Assembly (NCBI GenBank): GCA_001314865.1
Contig: LJZR01000007.1
Location: forward strand, 124,001-188,000
Reading direction: 5' to 3'
Source: Phormidesmis priestleyi Ana
GTDB lineage: Bacteria > Cyanobacteriota > Cyanobacteriia > Phormidesmidales > Phormidesmidaceae
Length of the DNA stretch: 64,000 nucleotides
This document shows positions 15,681 to 24,212 of the stretch, piece by piece; the stretch's first letter is position 1, and the number at the start of each line of letters is the position of its first letter. The notes below the pieces were generated by a model. The model searched no databases, was not told the DNA's origin, and was given only the letters and a program-made list of their open reading frames with translations. The translations under genes were made by a program, and so were the position numbers.

Positions 15681-18600
15681 TTAGAACCATTCATCTTTAG
15701 CTTCTTCAGGGGTATTCGTGTTGCGCTCTGGCGTTTCGCGCTCAAAGTTCATTGTGATAGCACGGGACTGTTCGCCGTCTGCGGCCACGGCTCGAATGGG
15801 ATAGTTAATGGTGCCATCTGGGAAATGCATGTGGAAACGGAAGGTGCCATCGGGGTTTAAGGGAATGACCTGATTGCCGATGGTGACGGTGGCATCGGGT
15901 TCAGTGGCGCCATAAACAATGAGTTCGGCATCGGCGACTAGCCAAAAGTTGCGCTGCCGCTCTAGCCCAACGCCAGACATGTTCAATCCTGATACATTTA
16001 GCCCCGACATATTTAGCCCTGACATATTTAGTGCCATATCTAGTCCGAGTGCTGCACCCGAAGGCGACAGCGCGGCGATGCCGGGTATTTCTGGGGCTTC
16101 CATTTGCATTGATCCAAACAAAGAGCCCGCTACGCGCAGCGCGTTTTGGCTCTGCGTGAGGGCAAATAAATCGCCGTAAATTGGGGGAAGATCGGTCGCT
16201 GGACTATCGTCGTCTAGCAGGGTTGCTGGCTGACCCAAGTTGCCAAAGCTTCTACCCTGGAGGCTATCTTGCCAGCCGATGGTGACGAACTGGTCTTTGA
16301 CCCAATCGGAGGGGTAGATGGGGGGAATTCGCACGGGCGCAGAGCGGGCCAGCATGAGCCAGCCCTCGTCGGCGGTGAGGTAGCCTAGCTCGGCGGAATA
16401 GTCGCGATCGCTCACCGGAATCTCGATATACCAAGAGCGGGCCATTTCGTTGCAGTCTTGCTGCTGCATGCTGTGAGCCGCCTGCACATTCTGATTAATA
16501 TCAGTGACATCGTACAGCCTTAACATCAAGCGCTCACCGCCCTGCTGCCGCAGTTCTTCTTTATGTTCGTTAGAAATCTCCCAGTAGGCATAAGCCCATT
16601 TAGGATCGCGCGGTAATAGGACAATCCGGCTTTCTCCATAGCCGTCTGGCAAATCTGCTAGCCCGTCATCTACGGAGGCCAGTGCTTCCATGCTCAGGGG
16701 CTTCTCAGAGTCGTCAGAGTCGGATGGGGCGGTATCGTCCTCAGTGGTATCGTCCTTGTCAGTGGAGGCGACAAGGACAACAGCGGCTGCGCCCGAGGCA
16801 ATACCTAAAGCTGCACTCGCTGAGAGTGTATTAGCGATGCTCGGATCTGCTGGATCTGCTGAATCTATCGGCTCTACTACTTCAGGCTCAGGTTCTGACA
16901 AGGCTGTTGCTCCATCAAAAATTACAGTGTTGTCGCCAATAATCGTATTTTCGTCGGGTTCAATATCTAAAACTGTGTCTGTTTCAGCGATAACGGTGTT
17001 GCGAGTGGGTTCTATCGAATCGATAGCAGAGGTAATTTCTGGAATATCACTACGGGTATTGTCTTCTGTCGGTTCAGGCGTGGTGTTCCAAAAGTCGTCG
17101 TCGTTCATGCCGGTAGCAGCGGCAGCAGTGGCAGCAGTGGCAGCAGCGGCAGCCAGTGGTACGGCGGTAATGGGTGGTGGGGTTGCGGCTGTGCCTGTAA
17201 TTTCAGGCTCTCCTAAATCTGCTGCTAACCCTGCTGCTAAATCTGTTTCTGCTTCTAAATTTGCTGTTTCTAAATTTGCTTCTTCTAAATCTAAGAGCGA
17301 TGCTACTGGGGGCCGTTCTGGGGGCTGTTCTTCGGTCGAGGCTGTTTCTGCCTCGGTATCATCAGGTGAGTCGTCTAGCGTTAAGTCCAGATTGTCATCC
17401 CATTCGTCATCGTCATCTTCGGCTTCTAGATCAGCGCCTAAGTCGTGGCTAATGCCAGCTGCGATCGCTGCCCCGCCCACTGCGGCAGCCCCTACGCCGA
17501 ATGCACCAGGCGTCAGTAGATCTAAATTAGTGCCTTCTAAATCAGGAGACTCTAAATCAGTCGATTCAAATGTAGGTTCAGGCGTGGGGGTATCGGTGCT
17601 AGCGGCATCGGCAGTGCCCAATTCTCCCCCTGGCAAAGGTGAGGGTATAGAGGCGGAGGCGGCTGCGCCAGTGGCCATGCCTTCTCTCGACTCACCCACG
17701 ACACGGTCAGTTGAAATGACTGAATGGGCTCGGTTGGTGATTGCGCGATCGCCCTCTGGGTCTCCTATCGGTGGCGTTACTGTGGCAGTAGGCGCTGTTT
17801 GCCGCTTAGGCTCTGCAACCGTTTCCTCTCGGCGACGACGGCCTAACAACCACAGCGCTGCTAACCCCAAAACACCTAGCAGAGGAATTAGCCACAGCCA
17901 TCCCGGTAGCCTTCCTGTAGCTGTGCTAGTGCCCCCTGTTGTGTCTCCTGTTGTGTCTGTAACCGGCACGGTTTCGCCAAACGACAGTCCGTTTAAGCCC
18001 CACAGCCCTTGCCTCCCCTGACTGCCAGCTACAAAAAGCTTGTCGTTATCTTCAAAATTGAGTTCAGTAACCGCATTGTCGGTTCCGATAACGGCCTGGA
18101 ACGCTTCCCCTTTTGGCTCACCATCAATGCCCCAGTAGCGAACCTTTCCGGTGTTAGTGCCTGTTGCTAAGGTTTGGCCATCGGGGCTAAAGGCCAGCGC
18201 AGTTACAGCTCCACCCGCTGCTGTTAAGGGGCCAGCTACTAGGTTGCCATCGGCATCTTCAATAATGGCGATGTTGTCTTCGTTGGTACGGGCAATCAGC
18301 TGCCCATCAGGGCTGGTAACGCTGGCAGCGGGCTCAGCGAGCTGGGCTGCGGCTGCGCCTTCGGTCTCTTGCACTTGGGCGATCGCGTCTTCCCCTTCAG
18401 GGCTGGTCGCCACCGCCAAAAAGCCCTGAACCGCTGGGCTCGGTTCCCCTCTATACACATAGCTGCGCGACTGAGAGAAAGGATAATCGGGGTTGTCGGG
18501 CAGGGTCTGGTGCATCGGCACGATTTTGACAGCAGGATTCCCAATGACCTGGTTGGCAATGCTGTAGCCAATACCTGTGTCTCCCAGCGCTGCGATCACT

Positions 18601-19310
18601 GCTTCCGTGTCGTCTGTTTCTACTGGTTCGGCGGTTGTCCCCGTTTCAAAAGGTGCTGCCTGAAAAATAGGATACCGGCGAAATGCCTGACGCGTATCGC
18701 TAGATTCAGGACGGTCGATCAAGCGAATTTGGCCAGAGCCAGAGCCATCGCCTACATCGGCCCAGTCTGTAATTTCGCCTCTGAAAATTTGGACAAATTG
18801 CTCAAATGTAATGTCGCCCTCAAAAGGGTTCTCGGATGAGACAAAAATAGCGATTTTTTCGAGAGCAATGGGAACAGCAACAAAGCCTTCGGCCTGCTCT
18901 GCTTCGGTGAGTGGGCGACCAATGGCGGCCAGATTAATTTCATCGTTGCGCAGGCGATCTAGCGCCGTGTCGGTGCCGTTGGCTTCGCTACTGACAGTCG
19001 CCGCTTCATAACGCGCAGTAAACCGTTCGGTGAGCGCGTCATTCATTGAGCGCATACTGCTAGAGCCGTCTATCAGAAGCGTTTCTGTGCCTGCTAAAGA
19101 ATCGGGTAGGGTAAATTCGGGAACATCGGCAGCCTGGGCAAGCAGTAACCGATTGGTTGCTTCAACCCGGCTTGTAGGCGATGTTGTAGGCGATAGAGTT
19201 CTGCCAGTCAGCTGATCAAAGACAGCGGCAGATGCAGCGCGCTGAACCGGCACGGCAAGGGCCGTTAATAAGCACAGCTTGACAAGGGTAGAACGGTTGG
19301 CGTGCATCAT
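15681..19310 (-). CDS. Chimeric membrane protein: PstS-like binding domain, beta-propeller fragment, TM, DUF4912-like domain
   Basis: 1209 residues. A signal peptide (1-28) is followed by a phosphate-binding-protein-like domain (about 75-315) with LLIDGSSSM, INLAAIGRPLTEAE and FEQFVQIFRGEITDW. Next are two to three WD40-like blades (about 330-445; FSPDGQTLATGTNTGKVRYW), one TM helix (469-490) and an arginine stop-transfer. A ~400-residue acidic Ser/Ala/Thr-rich linker leads to a DUF4912-like domain (SRIVLLPRDPKWAYAYWEIS and later APVRIPPIYPSDWVK). The C-terminus carries LNMSG pentapeptide repeats and an Ig-like tail. The topology puts the binding domain outside and DUF4912 inside. I infer a sensor or scaffold role; no pathway is established here. 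Confidence 0.8.
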   Translation of the reverse strand: MMHANRSTLVKLCLLTALAVPVQRAASAAVFDQLTGRTLSPTTSPTSRVEATNRLLLAQAADVPEFTLPDSLAGTETLLIDGSSSMRSMNDALTERFTARYEAATVSSEANGTDTALDRLRNDEINLAAIGRPLTEAEQAEGFVAVPIALEKIAIFVSSENPFEGDITFEQFVQIFRGEITDWADVGDGSGSGQIRLIDRPESSDTRQAFRRYPIFQAAPFETGTTAEPVETDDTEAVIAALGDTGIGYSIANQVIGNPAVKIVPMHQTLPDNPDYPFSQSRSYVYRGEPSPAVQGFLAVATSPEGEDAIAQVQETEGAAAAQLAEPAASVTSPDGQLIARTNEDNIAIIEDADGNLVAGPLTAAGGAVTALAFSPDGQTLATGTNTGKVRYWGIDGEPKGEAFQAVIGTDNAVTELNFEDNDKLFVAGSQGRQGLWGLNGLSFGETVPVTDTTGDTTGGTSTATGRLPGWLWLIPLLGVLGLAALWLLGRRRREETVAEPKRQTAPTATVTPPIGDPEGDRAITNRAHSVISTDRVVGESREGMATGAAASASIPSPLPGGELGTADAASTDTPTPEPTFESTDLESPDLEGTNLDLLTPGAFGVGAAAVGGAAIAAGISHDLGADLEAEDDDDEWDDNLDLTLDDSPDDTEAETASTEEQPPERPPVASLLDLEEANLETANLEAETDLAAGLAADLGEPEITGTAATPPPITAVPLAAAAATAATAAAATGMNDDDFWNTTPEPTEDNTRSDIPEITSAIDSIEPTRNTVIAETDTVLDIEPDENTIIGDNTVIFDGATALSEPEPEVVEPIDSADPADPSIANTLSASAALGIASGAAAVVLVASTDKDDTTEDDTAPSDSDDSEKPLSMEALASVDDGLADLPDGYGESRIVLLPRDPKWAYAYWEISNEHKEELRQQGGERLMLRLYDVTDINQNVQAAHSMQQQDCNEMARSWYIEIPVSDRDYSAELGYLTADEGWLMLARSAPVRIPPIYPSDWVKDQFVTIGWQDSLQGRSFGNLGQPATLLDDDSPATDLPPIYGDLFALTQSQNALRVAGSLFGSMQMEAPEIPGIAALSPSGAALGLDMALNMSGLNMSGLNVSGLNMSGVGLERQRNFWLVADAELIVYGATEPDATVTIGNQVIPLNPDGTFRFHMHFPDGTINYPIRAVAADGEQSRAITMNFERETPERNTNTPEEAKDEWF
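15974..16033. repeat. In-frame 15-bp x4 array encoding LNMSG repeats
   Basis: Four 15-bp units (for example ccgacatatttagcc and ctgacatatttagtg) encode consecutive LNMSG/LNVSG pentapeptides in the C-terminal part of the DUF4912-type protein. Confidence 0.85.
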
Positions 19311-19450
19311 AAAGCCTGAATTCTAAAATTACCTTAAATATCTCAGTGATTTCCCTGAGAGTCAATCTTGGCTGATGAATAAAGCCGCGATGACAATAAA
19401 ATAATGCATCATGCCACATTTAGCGGGTTCTTTCAGATCTCCCGAAGATT

Positions 19451-19492
19451 TCAATTGGTCAGCGGTGGTCAGCGGTGGTTAGTGGTGATCAG
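19451..19492. repeat. Short tandem repeats in a convergent-side spacer
   Basis: ggtcagcggt is repeated with variants (ggtcagcggtggttagtggtgatc) in the spacer between the DUF4912-type gene start and the 102-aa gene. Confidence 0.6.
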
Positions 19493-19542
19493 CCTTATCT
19501 TTAAGATTCAACGCTTCTTTGGATTCAACTAAGCTTTTCTGA

Positions 19543-19851
19543 CTAGCTTTTTGGGGAGCGCCCCTTTAGAGAACGCCCATGGGTGCCTGGGGCTGTTTGG
19601 TGCGGGCCAAAGTACTTTTCACTGCGGTACCGAAGCCATATTCTTAACTGCTGCGGAATTTTGTCTTTTTGCGCTGGCGTGAGCTGATTGTAAAGTGCTA
19701 GTGCCTTTTCGCGTTCGCCTCGGCAGGCGGCATTGCGATGGGCGTCCCATAGCCCTTTTGCCGCCCGAATCCGTCGGCAGGCTTCTTTGATTAGGGCTTC
19801 GCCTTCTAGGGGCGCATCGTTATTTTTTTTCTTCTTCTTTGACTTTGCCAT
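19543..19851 (-). CDS. Small basic conserved cyanobacterial protein
   Basis: 102 residues, strongly basic at the N-terminus (AKSKKKKKNN). A conserved core reads EALIKEACRRIRAAKGLWDAHRNAACRG... and ends LRIWLRYRSEKYFG. I remember this core, including the WDAH and RYRSEKYFG motifs, from many cyanobacterial genomes, always as a hypothetical. Lysine and arginine richness suggests RNA or ribosome contact, but that is a guess. The C-terminal tail (HGRSLKGRSPKS) is variable. The start lies within a run of short direct repeats upstream (ttgccattgctttgc and variants). Confidence 0.75.
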   Translation of the reverse strand: MAKSKKKKKNNDAPLEGEALIKEACRRIRAAKGLWDAHRNAACRGEREKALALYNQLTPAQKDKIPQQLRIWLRYRSEKYFGPHQTAPGTHGRSLKGRSPKS

Positions 19852-20204
19852 TGCTTTGCCATTGCTTTGCTATCGGTTTGCCATTGCTTTGCTATCGGTT
19901 TGCTATCGGTTTGACGCATTGACCCGTTTCACTGGCCCTCTTTTATTTGACCTTTTGCACTTGATTCCTTCTGTGTCGGCATGAGGTTGATAGCTCTAGG
20001 CGCGATAAGATGTGTCGTTAATCAGCAGCCTAGATCGACGGGCGCATTAGTGCCACCTGTCATATTGGTTGTACCTGATATAATTTGCCCTTGAAACTGG
20101 TAACCTGTCGTGAATAAGGGTTCTATGTCGCATTTTAACGTGATTATTTGCGGCGTTTTGGTTAACTTCATTGGAATTGGATAGTTGGAGCCAGCTTAGT
20201 TTTT
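19852..20204. other. Intergenic region with repeats and a promoter-like element
   Basis: 353 bases. Positions 19852-19915 hold interleaved ttgccattgc / ttgctatcgg repeats. An extended -10 element (tgatataat, TATAAT at 20079-20084) points toward the CDF gene. A 19-codon hydrophobic ORF at 20125-20184 (MSHFNVIICGVLVNFIGIG), preceded by AAGGG, could be a leader peptide, but support is weak. Confidence 0.45.
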
Positions 20205-20897
20205 ATGCACACTCATCATTCTCACTCCTCGGATCACTGCCACTGCGCTGTGCCTTCTACGCCTGAGCAAGTAAGAGCGCTACGGATTGCGCTGGTGATG
20301 GTGGCTAGTTTTTCGGTCGCTGAGCTGTGGGTGAGTGTTCATAGCAACAGTCTGTCGTTGATGGCTGATGCAGGGCATATGGTGACCGATGTGTTTGCGA
20401 TCGCCTTCTCACTGTGGACGGCCTTACAAGTTGCGCAGAGTGCCGCTGACTCGGCCACCCAAATAAAAAACGAAAGGCTGAACGCCCTAGCGGCTTTGAC
20501 CAATGGGGGGCTGCTACTGGTGGTGAGCGGTTGGCTCGCTTGGGAGGCCATAGGGGAGTTGCGATCGCCGCCGCCTGAAATTTTGAGCAGTCCGGTGGCA
20601 ATCACAGCGGCCATTGGTCTATGTGTTAACGGTATAAATGCATACCTATTGCATAGTCATGCCGCTGACAATCTCAATCTTAGAGGTGCTTTTTTACACA
20701 TGGTGGCCGATGCAAGTAGCTGCTTGGGTGTGCTGGTAGGTGCGGTGCTCATTGCTCAATTTGGCTGGTATCGCGCCGATGGGATAGTGAGTGGCGCGAT
20801 CGCACTCCTTATTTTGACCACCGCCCTCCCATTAATTCGCCAAAGCTGGGCAGTGCTAAATATTTTTGCAGCCAAAACCCCTTCTGAAACCATATAA
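20205..20897 (+). CDS. Cation diffusion facilitator family transporter
   Basis: 230 residues with about six transmembrane segments. A His-rich N-terminus (MHTHHSHSSDHCHC) resembles metal-binding tails of zinc CDF proteins. The two metal-site motifs are visible: LMADAGHMVTD in TM2 and HMVADASSCLGV in TM5. It should exchange Zn2+ (or another divalent cation) for protons out of the cytosol. The usual ~90-residue cytoplasmic C-terminal domain is missing; the protein stops just after TM6. Short CDFs of this kind exist, so this may be natural. xth follows 36 bases downstream. Confidence 0.85.
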   Translation: MHTHHSHSSDHCHCAVPSTPEQVRALRIALVMVASFSVAELWVSVHSNSLSLMADAGHMVTDVFAIAFSLWTALQVAQSAADSATQIKNERLNALAALTNGGLLLVVSGWLAWEAIGELRSPPPEILSSPVAITAAIGLCVNGINAYLLHSHAADNLNLRGAFLHMVADASSCLGVLVGAVLIAQFGWYRADGIVSGAIALLILTTALPLIRQSWAVLNIFAAKTPSETI

Positions 20898-20933
20898 AAT
20901 GCAAAAGCTTTAATCTGGCTCCTGCGATTTTTT

Positions 20934-21725
20934 ATGAAAGTGACCTCTTGGAACGTCAACTCTATCCGTACTCGCCTGACGCAGGTTACCGACTGGCTTA
21001 AGACCCATCCAGTCGATGTGCTGTGCTTACAAGAAACCAAGGTCATTGATGAAGACTTCCCGGTGCAAGCGTTTACAGATTTGGGCTATAACGCTTATAT
21101 TTACGGGCAAAAGTCTTACAACGGCGTAGCAATGCTGAGCCGTGAGCCCCTGCGAGAAGTGCAGATGGGCTTCGGCGCAGTAATCGATGAACATGAAGTA
21201 GGCGACCTAGACGCGCAAAAGCGAGTGATTAGCGGCGTGATGGGGGATGTAAGAATCGTGAACCTGTATGTACCGAACGGATCGTCACTCACAAGCGACA
21301 AGTTTGAGTACAAGTTAAAGTGGCTCGCACTGTTGAAAAAATATTTGACCAAGCAGCTAGCCCTTTACCCTCAGCTCAACGTCTGTGGTGACTTCAACAT
21401 TGCGCTAGAGAGCAAAGACATTCACTCCGACAAAAACAGAGATACGCAGGTGATGGCAACCCCAATAGAGCGAGAAACGCTGCGCGATGTGCTCTCTATT
21501 GGCCTATCGGACGCCTATCGCAAATTTACCGATGAAGGCGGCCACTACAGTTGGTGGGACTACCGGACGAATGCTTTTGCGCGCAATATGGGCTGGCGGA
21601 TCGATCATCACTATCTATCAGAAGATCTGTACGAGATTGTTGAGAGCTGCACAATTGATGTAGAACCGCGTAGATGGGAGCGGCCTAGCGACCACGCGCC
21701 GGTAACGGTAGAGTATGTGGCATAG
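20934..21725 (+). CDS. xth: Exodeoxyribonuclease III
   Basis: 263 residues of the exonuclease III/AP endonuclease family, which cuts DNA 5' to abasic sites and degrades 3' ends in base-excision repair. Diagnostic motifs run in order: WNVNSIRTRL, LCLQETKV (metal-binding Glu), NLYVPNG, CGDFNIA, YSWWDYR and WRIDHHYLS, ending with RPSDHAPVTVE (catalytic His). The length is typical. It may be cotranscribed with the CDF gene. The stop codon lies in a short repeated tagcct-gatag motif. Confidence 0.96.
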   Translation: MKVTSWNVNSIRTRLTQVTDWLKTHPVDVLCLQETKVIDEDFPVQAFTDLGYNAYIYGQKSYNGVAMLSREPLREVQMGFGAVIDEHEVGDLDAQKRVISGVMGDVRIVNLYVPNGSSLTSDKFEYKLKWLALLKKYLTKQLALYPQLNVCGDFNIALESKDIHSDKNRDTQVMATPIERETLRDVLSIGLSDAYRKFTDEGGHYSWWDYRTNAFARNMGWRIDHHYLSEDLYEIVESCTIDVEPRRWERPSDHAPVTVEYVA

Positions 21726-21755
21726 CCTGGATAGTCTATATAGCCTAGATAGCTA
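21722..21755. repeat. Imperfect tandem repeat spanning the xth stop
   Basis: atagcctggatag / atagcctagatag recur around the stop codon (21723-21725), giving several TAG triplets in different frames. Confidence 0.6.
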
Positions 21756-21862
21756 GTGTGGTTTAGCCACCGAGCAATCATCCATGAGCCATTCACAGGC
21801 ACTGCTTTCAAAGGGGCGCTATCCTAATACATACAGACGATTTCTCCCCTCTTGTTCGCGCT

Positions 21863-23065
21863 ATGTCACAGTCTATCTGCATTCTCGGTGGCGGTTTCGG
21901 CGGTCTCTACACAGCTTTGGCTCTTAGTAAGCTCAACTGGGAAGACGGACAGCCCGACATTGTGCTGGTCGATCAGCGCGATCGCTTCATATTTGCCCCG
22001 CTCCTTTATGAATTAGTCACCGAAGAACTCCAAACCTGGGAGATTGCCCCTCCCTACGAAGAGCTGCTCGCTAACACAGGCGTCAGATTTCATCAAAGCG
22101 GCGTTGAAAGCATCAATACCCAGGCGCAGCAAGTGCAGCTCACCGATGGCACGCAGCTTGCATACGATCGGATTGTGTTAGCCCTCGGAGGTGAAACGCC
22201 CATGGATATGGCGCCTGGTGCTGCCGAGCACGCCATTCCCTTCCGCTCGCTAGAAGATGCTTATCGGTTAAAAGAACGGCTGCGGCAGCTAGAAGACAGC
22301 ATAGAAACTGGCAGTATTGAAAAAGTTCGAGTCGCTGTCATTGGCGGCGGCTACAGCGGTGTTGAGATTGCCTGCAAAATAGCCGATAAGCTAGGTAGCC
22401 AGGGCCGGGTTCGGATTGTAGAGCGCGCCGACAAAATTTTGGCAACTTCTCCAGAATTCAACCAAAAAGCAGCGCAGAAGGCACTGAGTGAAAAAAACGT
22501 GTGGATTGATTATGAAACCACCGTCACAGAAGTCGGCGCTGACACCATTTCGCTCAGCTACAAAAACAAAGTCGATACCCTTCCAGTTGACATCGTGATG
22601 TGGACGGTCGGCAACAAAGTGAGCCCTGCCCTAGATGCTCTGGATTTGCCGCGTAATGGTCGCAGGCAATTCATCATTACCCCCACGCTACAAGTGGCTG
22701 AGCATTCCCATATTTTTGCCCTGGGTGATTTAGCTGAGGGTGTAGATAGCACGGGTAAAACTGTTCCGACAACAGCGCAGTCGGCATTACAGCAGGCTGA
22801 CTATGCGGCGTGGAATATTTGGGCGAGCCTCACAGGTAGGCCGCTGCTGCCCTTCAAATATCAGCACTTAGGCGAAATGATGACGTTGGGGCGCGACAAC
22901 GCAACACTTACAGGCTTAGGCCTCAAGCTAGAAGGCAACCTAGCCCACATTGCAAGACGGCTCACCTATTTGTATCGGATGCCCACGCTAGAGCATCAAA
23001 TTCGCGTTGGCGTTAACTGGGTGACCCAACCGCTGCAAGATTTGCTCACTGATGTGAGCAAATAA
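21863..23065 (+). CDS. ndbB: Type II NAD(P)H dehydrogenase, NdbB-like
   Basis: 400 residues. FAD-binding ICILGGGFGGLYTALAL at the N-terminus, a second dinucleotide motif VAVIGGGYSGVEIACK mid-protein, and IFALGDLAEG near 290 define the NDH-2 family. NDH-2 enzymes oxidise NAD(P)H and reduce quinones without proton pumping. Length and sequence flavour recall the NdbB branch, which acts as demethylphylloquinone reductase in phylloquinone synthesis, but assignment among NdbA/B/C is tentative. It is membrane-associated and followed by repeats built on gcgagcaa around the stop. Confidence 0.75.
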   Translation: MSQSICILGGGFGGLYTALALSKLNWEDGQPDIVLVDQRDRFIFAPLLYELVTEELQTWEIAPPYEELLANTGVRFHQSGVESINTQAQQVQLTDGTQLAYDRIVLALGGETPMDMAPGAAEHAIPFRSLEDAYRLKERLRQLEDSIETGSIEKVRVAVIGGGYSGVEIACKIADKLGSQGRVRIVERADKILATSPEFNQKAAQKALSEKNVWIDYETTVTEVGADTISLSYKNKVDTLPVDIVMWTVGNKVSPALDALDLPRNGRRQFIITPTLQVAEHSHIFALGDLAEGVDSTGKTVPTTAQSALQQADYAAWNIWASLTGRPLLPFKYQHLGEMMTLGRDNATLTGLGLKLEGNLAHIARRLTYLYRMPTLEHQIRVGVNWVTQPLQDLLTDVSK

Positions 23066-23189
23066 ACGCGAGCAATCAATGCGAGCAAAGAAAAAACGAA
23101 AGGTCATACCAGTAACGGATTTACGTGCTCTGGATTTGCGTGCTCTATTTTTAATTCCTCGTTTTAATCCCTTGTTTTAATTCCTTCTA

Positions 23190-23960
23190 ATGTCCCTATC
23201 CTCACGCTCCGTTTCTGCCAAAGATTTGTATTCAAACTCAAACTCAAATCCAAACTCAAATCCCAGCCAAGATCCAATCCAGGTTCTACCTACAGCCTTG
23301 CCCAAAGCAAAATCTCCCAAGGATCTACCCAAAGTGATCTATCTAGACGCTTTTGGCACATTGTTTGGCCTAAAAGGGAGCGTGGGCGATCTGTATAGCA
23401 ATCTGGCTCGTACCGCTTCGGTCATAACTGACCCCCATGCGGTCAATCAGGCGTTTTATCAAAGCTTTGGGAGCGCTGAATCTATGGCGTTTCCCAATGT
23501 TGCAGCCGAGGCCATTCCAGAGCTGGAATACCGTTGGTGGCAAGCAGTCGTTTCTCAGACCTTTGAAAAAGTGGGTGCTTTGGATCAGTTCACTGACTTC
23601 GATAGCTTTTACGCGGGACTGTACGGATATTTTGAAACGGCTGCGCCTTGGCGGGTGTATGGCGATACGCTAGCGGCGCTTAAGCGCTGGCAAAGCATGG
23701 GCATAGAGCTGGGTATTATTTCTAACTTTGACTCTCGACTGTATCGAGTGCTGGATGTGCTGGGGCTAAGGCCTTATTTTCAGTCAGTGACGATTTCCAC
23801 TGAGGTTGGTGCGGCTAAGCCTTCCGCTCAGATTTTTCAGGCGGCGCTCCAGAAGCATCACTGTAAGGCGCAAGAAGCTTGGCATATCGGCGATAGCCAG
23901 TTGGATGACTACAGCGGTGCTCGGGCTGCGGGCTTGCACGCTATTTTGCTGGATCGATAG
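23190..23960 (+). CDS. HAD-superfamily hydrolase (HDHD-like)
   Basis: 256 residues. Motif I DAFGTLF (D-x-FGTL, common in HAD-IA) is near residue 52, motif II LGIISNFD near 178, the lysine of motif III is in GAAKPSAQIF, and motif IV reads HIGDSQLDDYSGARAAG. It is a probable phosphatase; the substrate is not predictable. The N-terminal ~45 residues contain an Asn/Ser/Pro repeat (NSNSNPNSNPS) from in-frame duplications and may be dispensable. The C-terminal codons ILLDR and the stop lie within a 20-bp repeat unit. Confidence 0.85.
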   Translation: MSLSSRSVSAKDLYSNSNSNPNSNPSQDPIQVLPTALPKAKSPKDLPKVIYLDAFGTLFGLKGSVGDLYSNLARTASVITDPHAVNQAFYQSFGSAESMAFPNVAAEAIPELEYRWWQAVVSQTFEKVGALDQFTDFDSFYAGLYGYFETAAPWRVYGDTLAALKRWQSMGIELGIISNFDSRLYRVLDVLGLRPYFQSVTISTEVGAAKPSAQIFQAALQKHHCKAQEAWHIGDSQLDDYSGARAAGLHAILLDR

Positions 23961-24002
23961 AGATTTTGCTGGATCGATAGAAATTTTGCTGGATCGATAG
24001 AG
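23943..24002. repeat. 20-bp x3 tandem array spanning a stop codon
   Basis: The unit attttgctggatcgatagag (one mismatch in copy 2) is repeated three times. The first copy encodes the last residues and TAG stop of the HAD protein, so the gene end has been copied into the 3' UTR. Confidence 0.95.
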
Positions 24003-24212
24003 ATTTAATCGATAGTTTTTTTTAGCAGAGGTGAGATGACGGCTGCTGAGCCGCATGTTAACGCCTTTCTGGATATCCGTAGTTTCCTGATATCCGTAGC
24101 TAGCAGCATCGTGGGTATCAGATAATTCATAATCTGTTCTGAGTTAAGTGATTGCCGAAGGCTTAACATTCTGCGAGAGTAAGCCTATATATCACTCTGT
24201 GGACAAAAGTTG

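Noticed and set aside
16690-18021. 443-codon plus-strand open frame rich in Ser, Val and Ala
   Set aside because: It is antisense to the low-complexity linker of the DUF4912-type gene. The composition mirrors that linker and no domain is visible.
18369-18839. 156-codon plus-strand frame
   Set aside because: It is antisense to the PstS-like domain of the DUF4912-type protein and is Arg/Cys/His-rich like a shadow frame.
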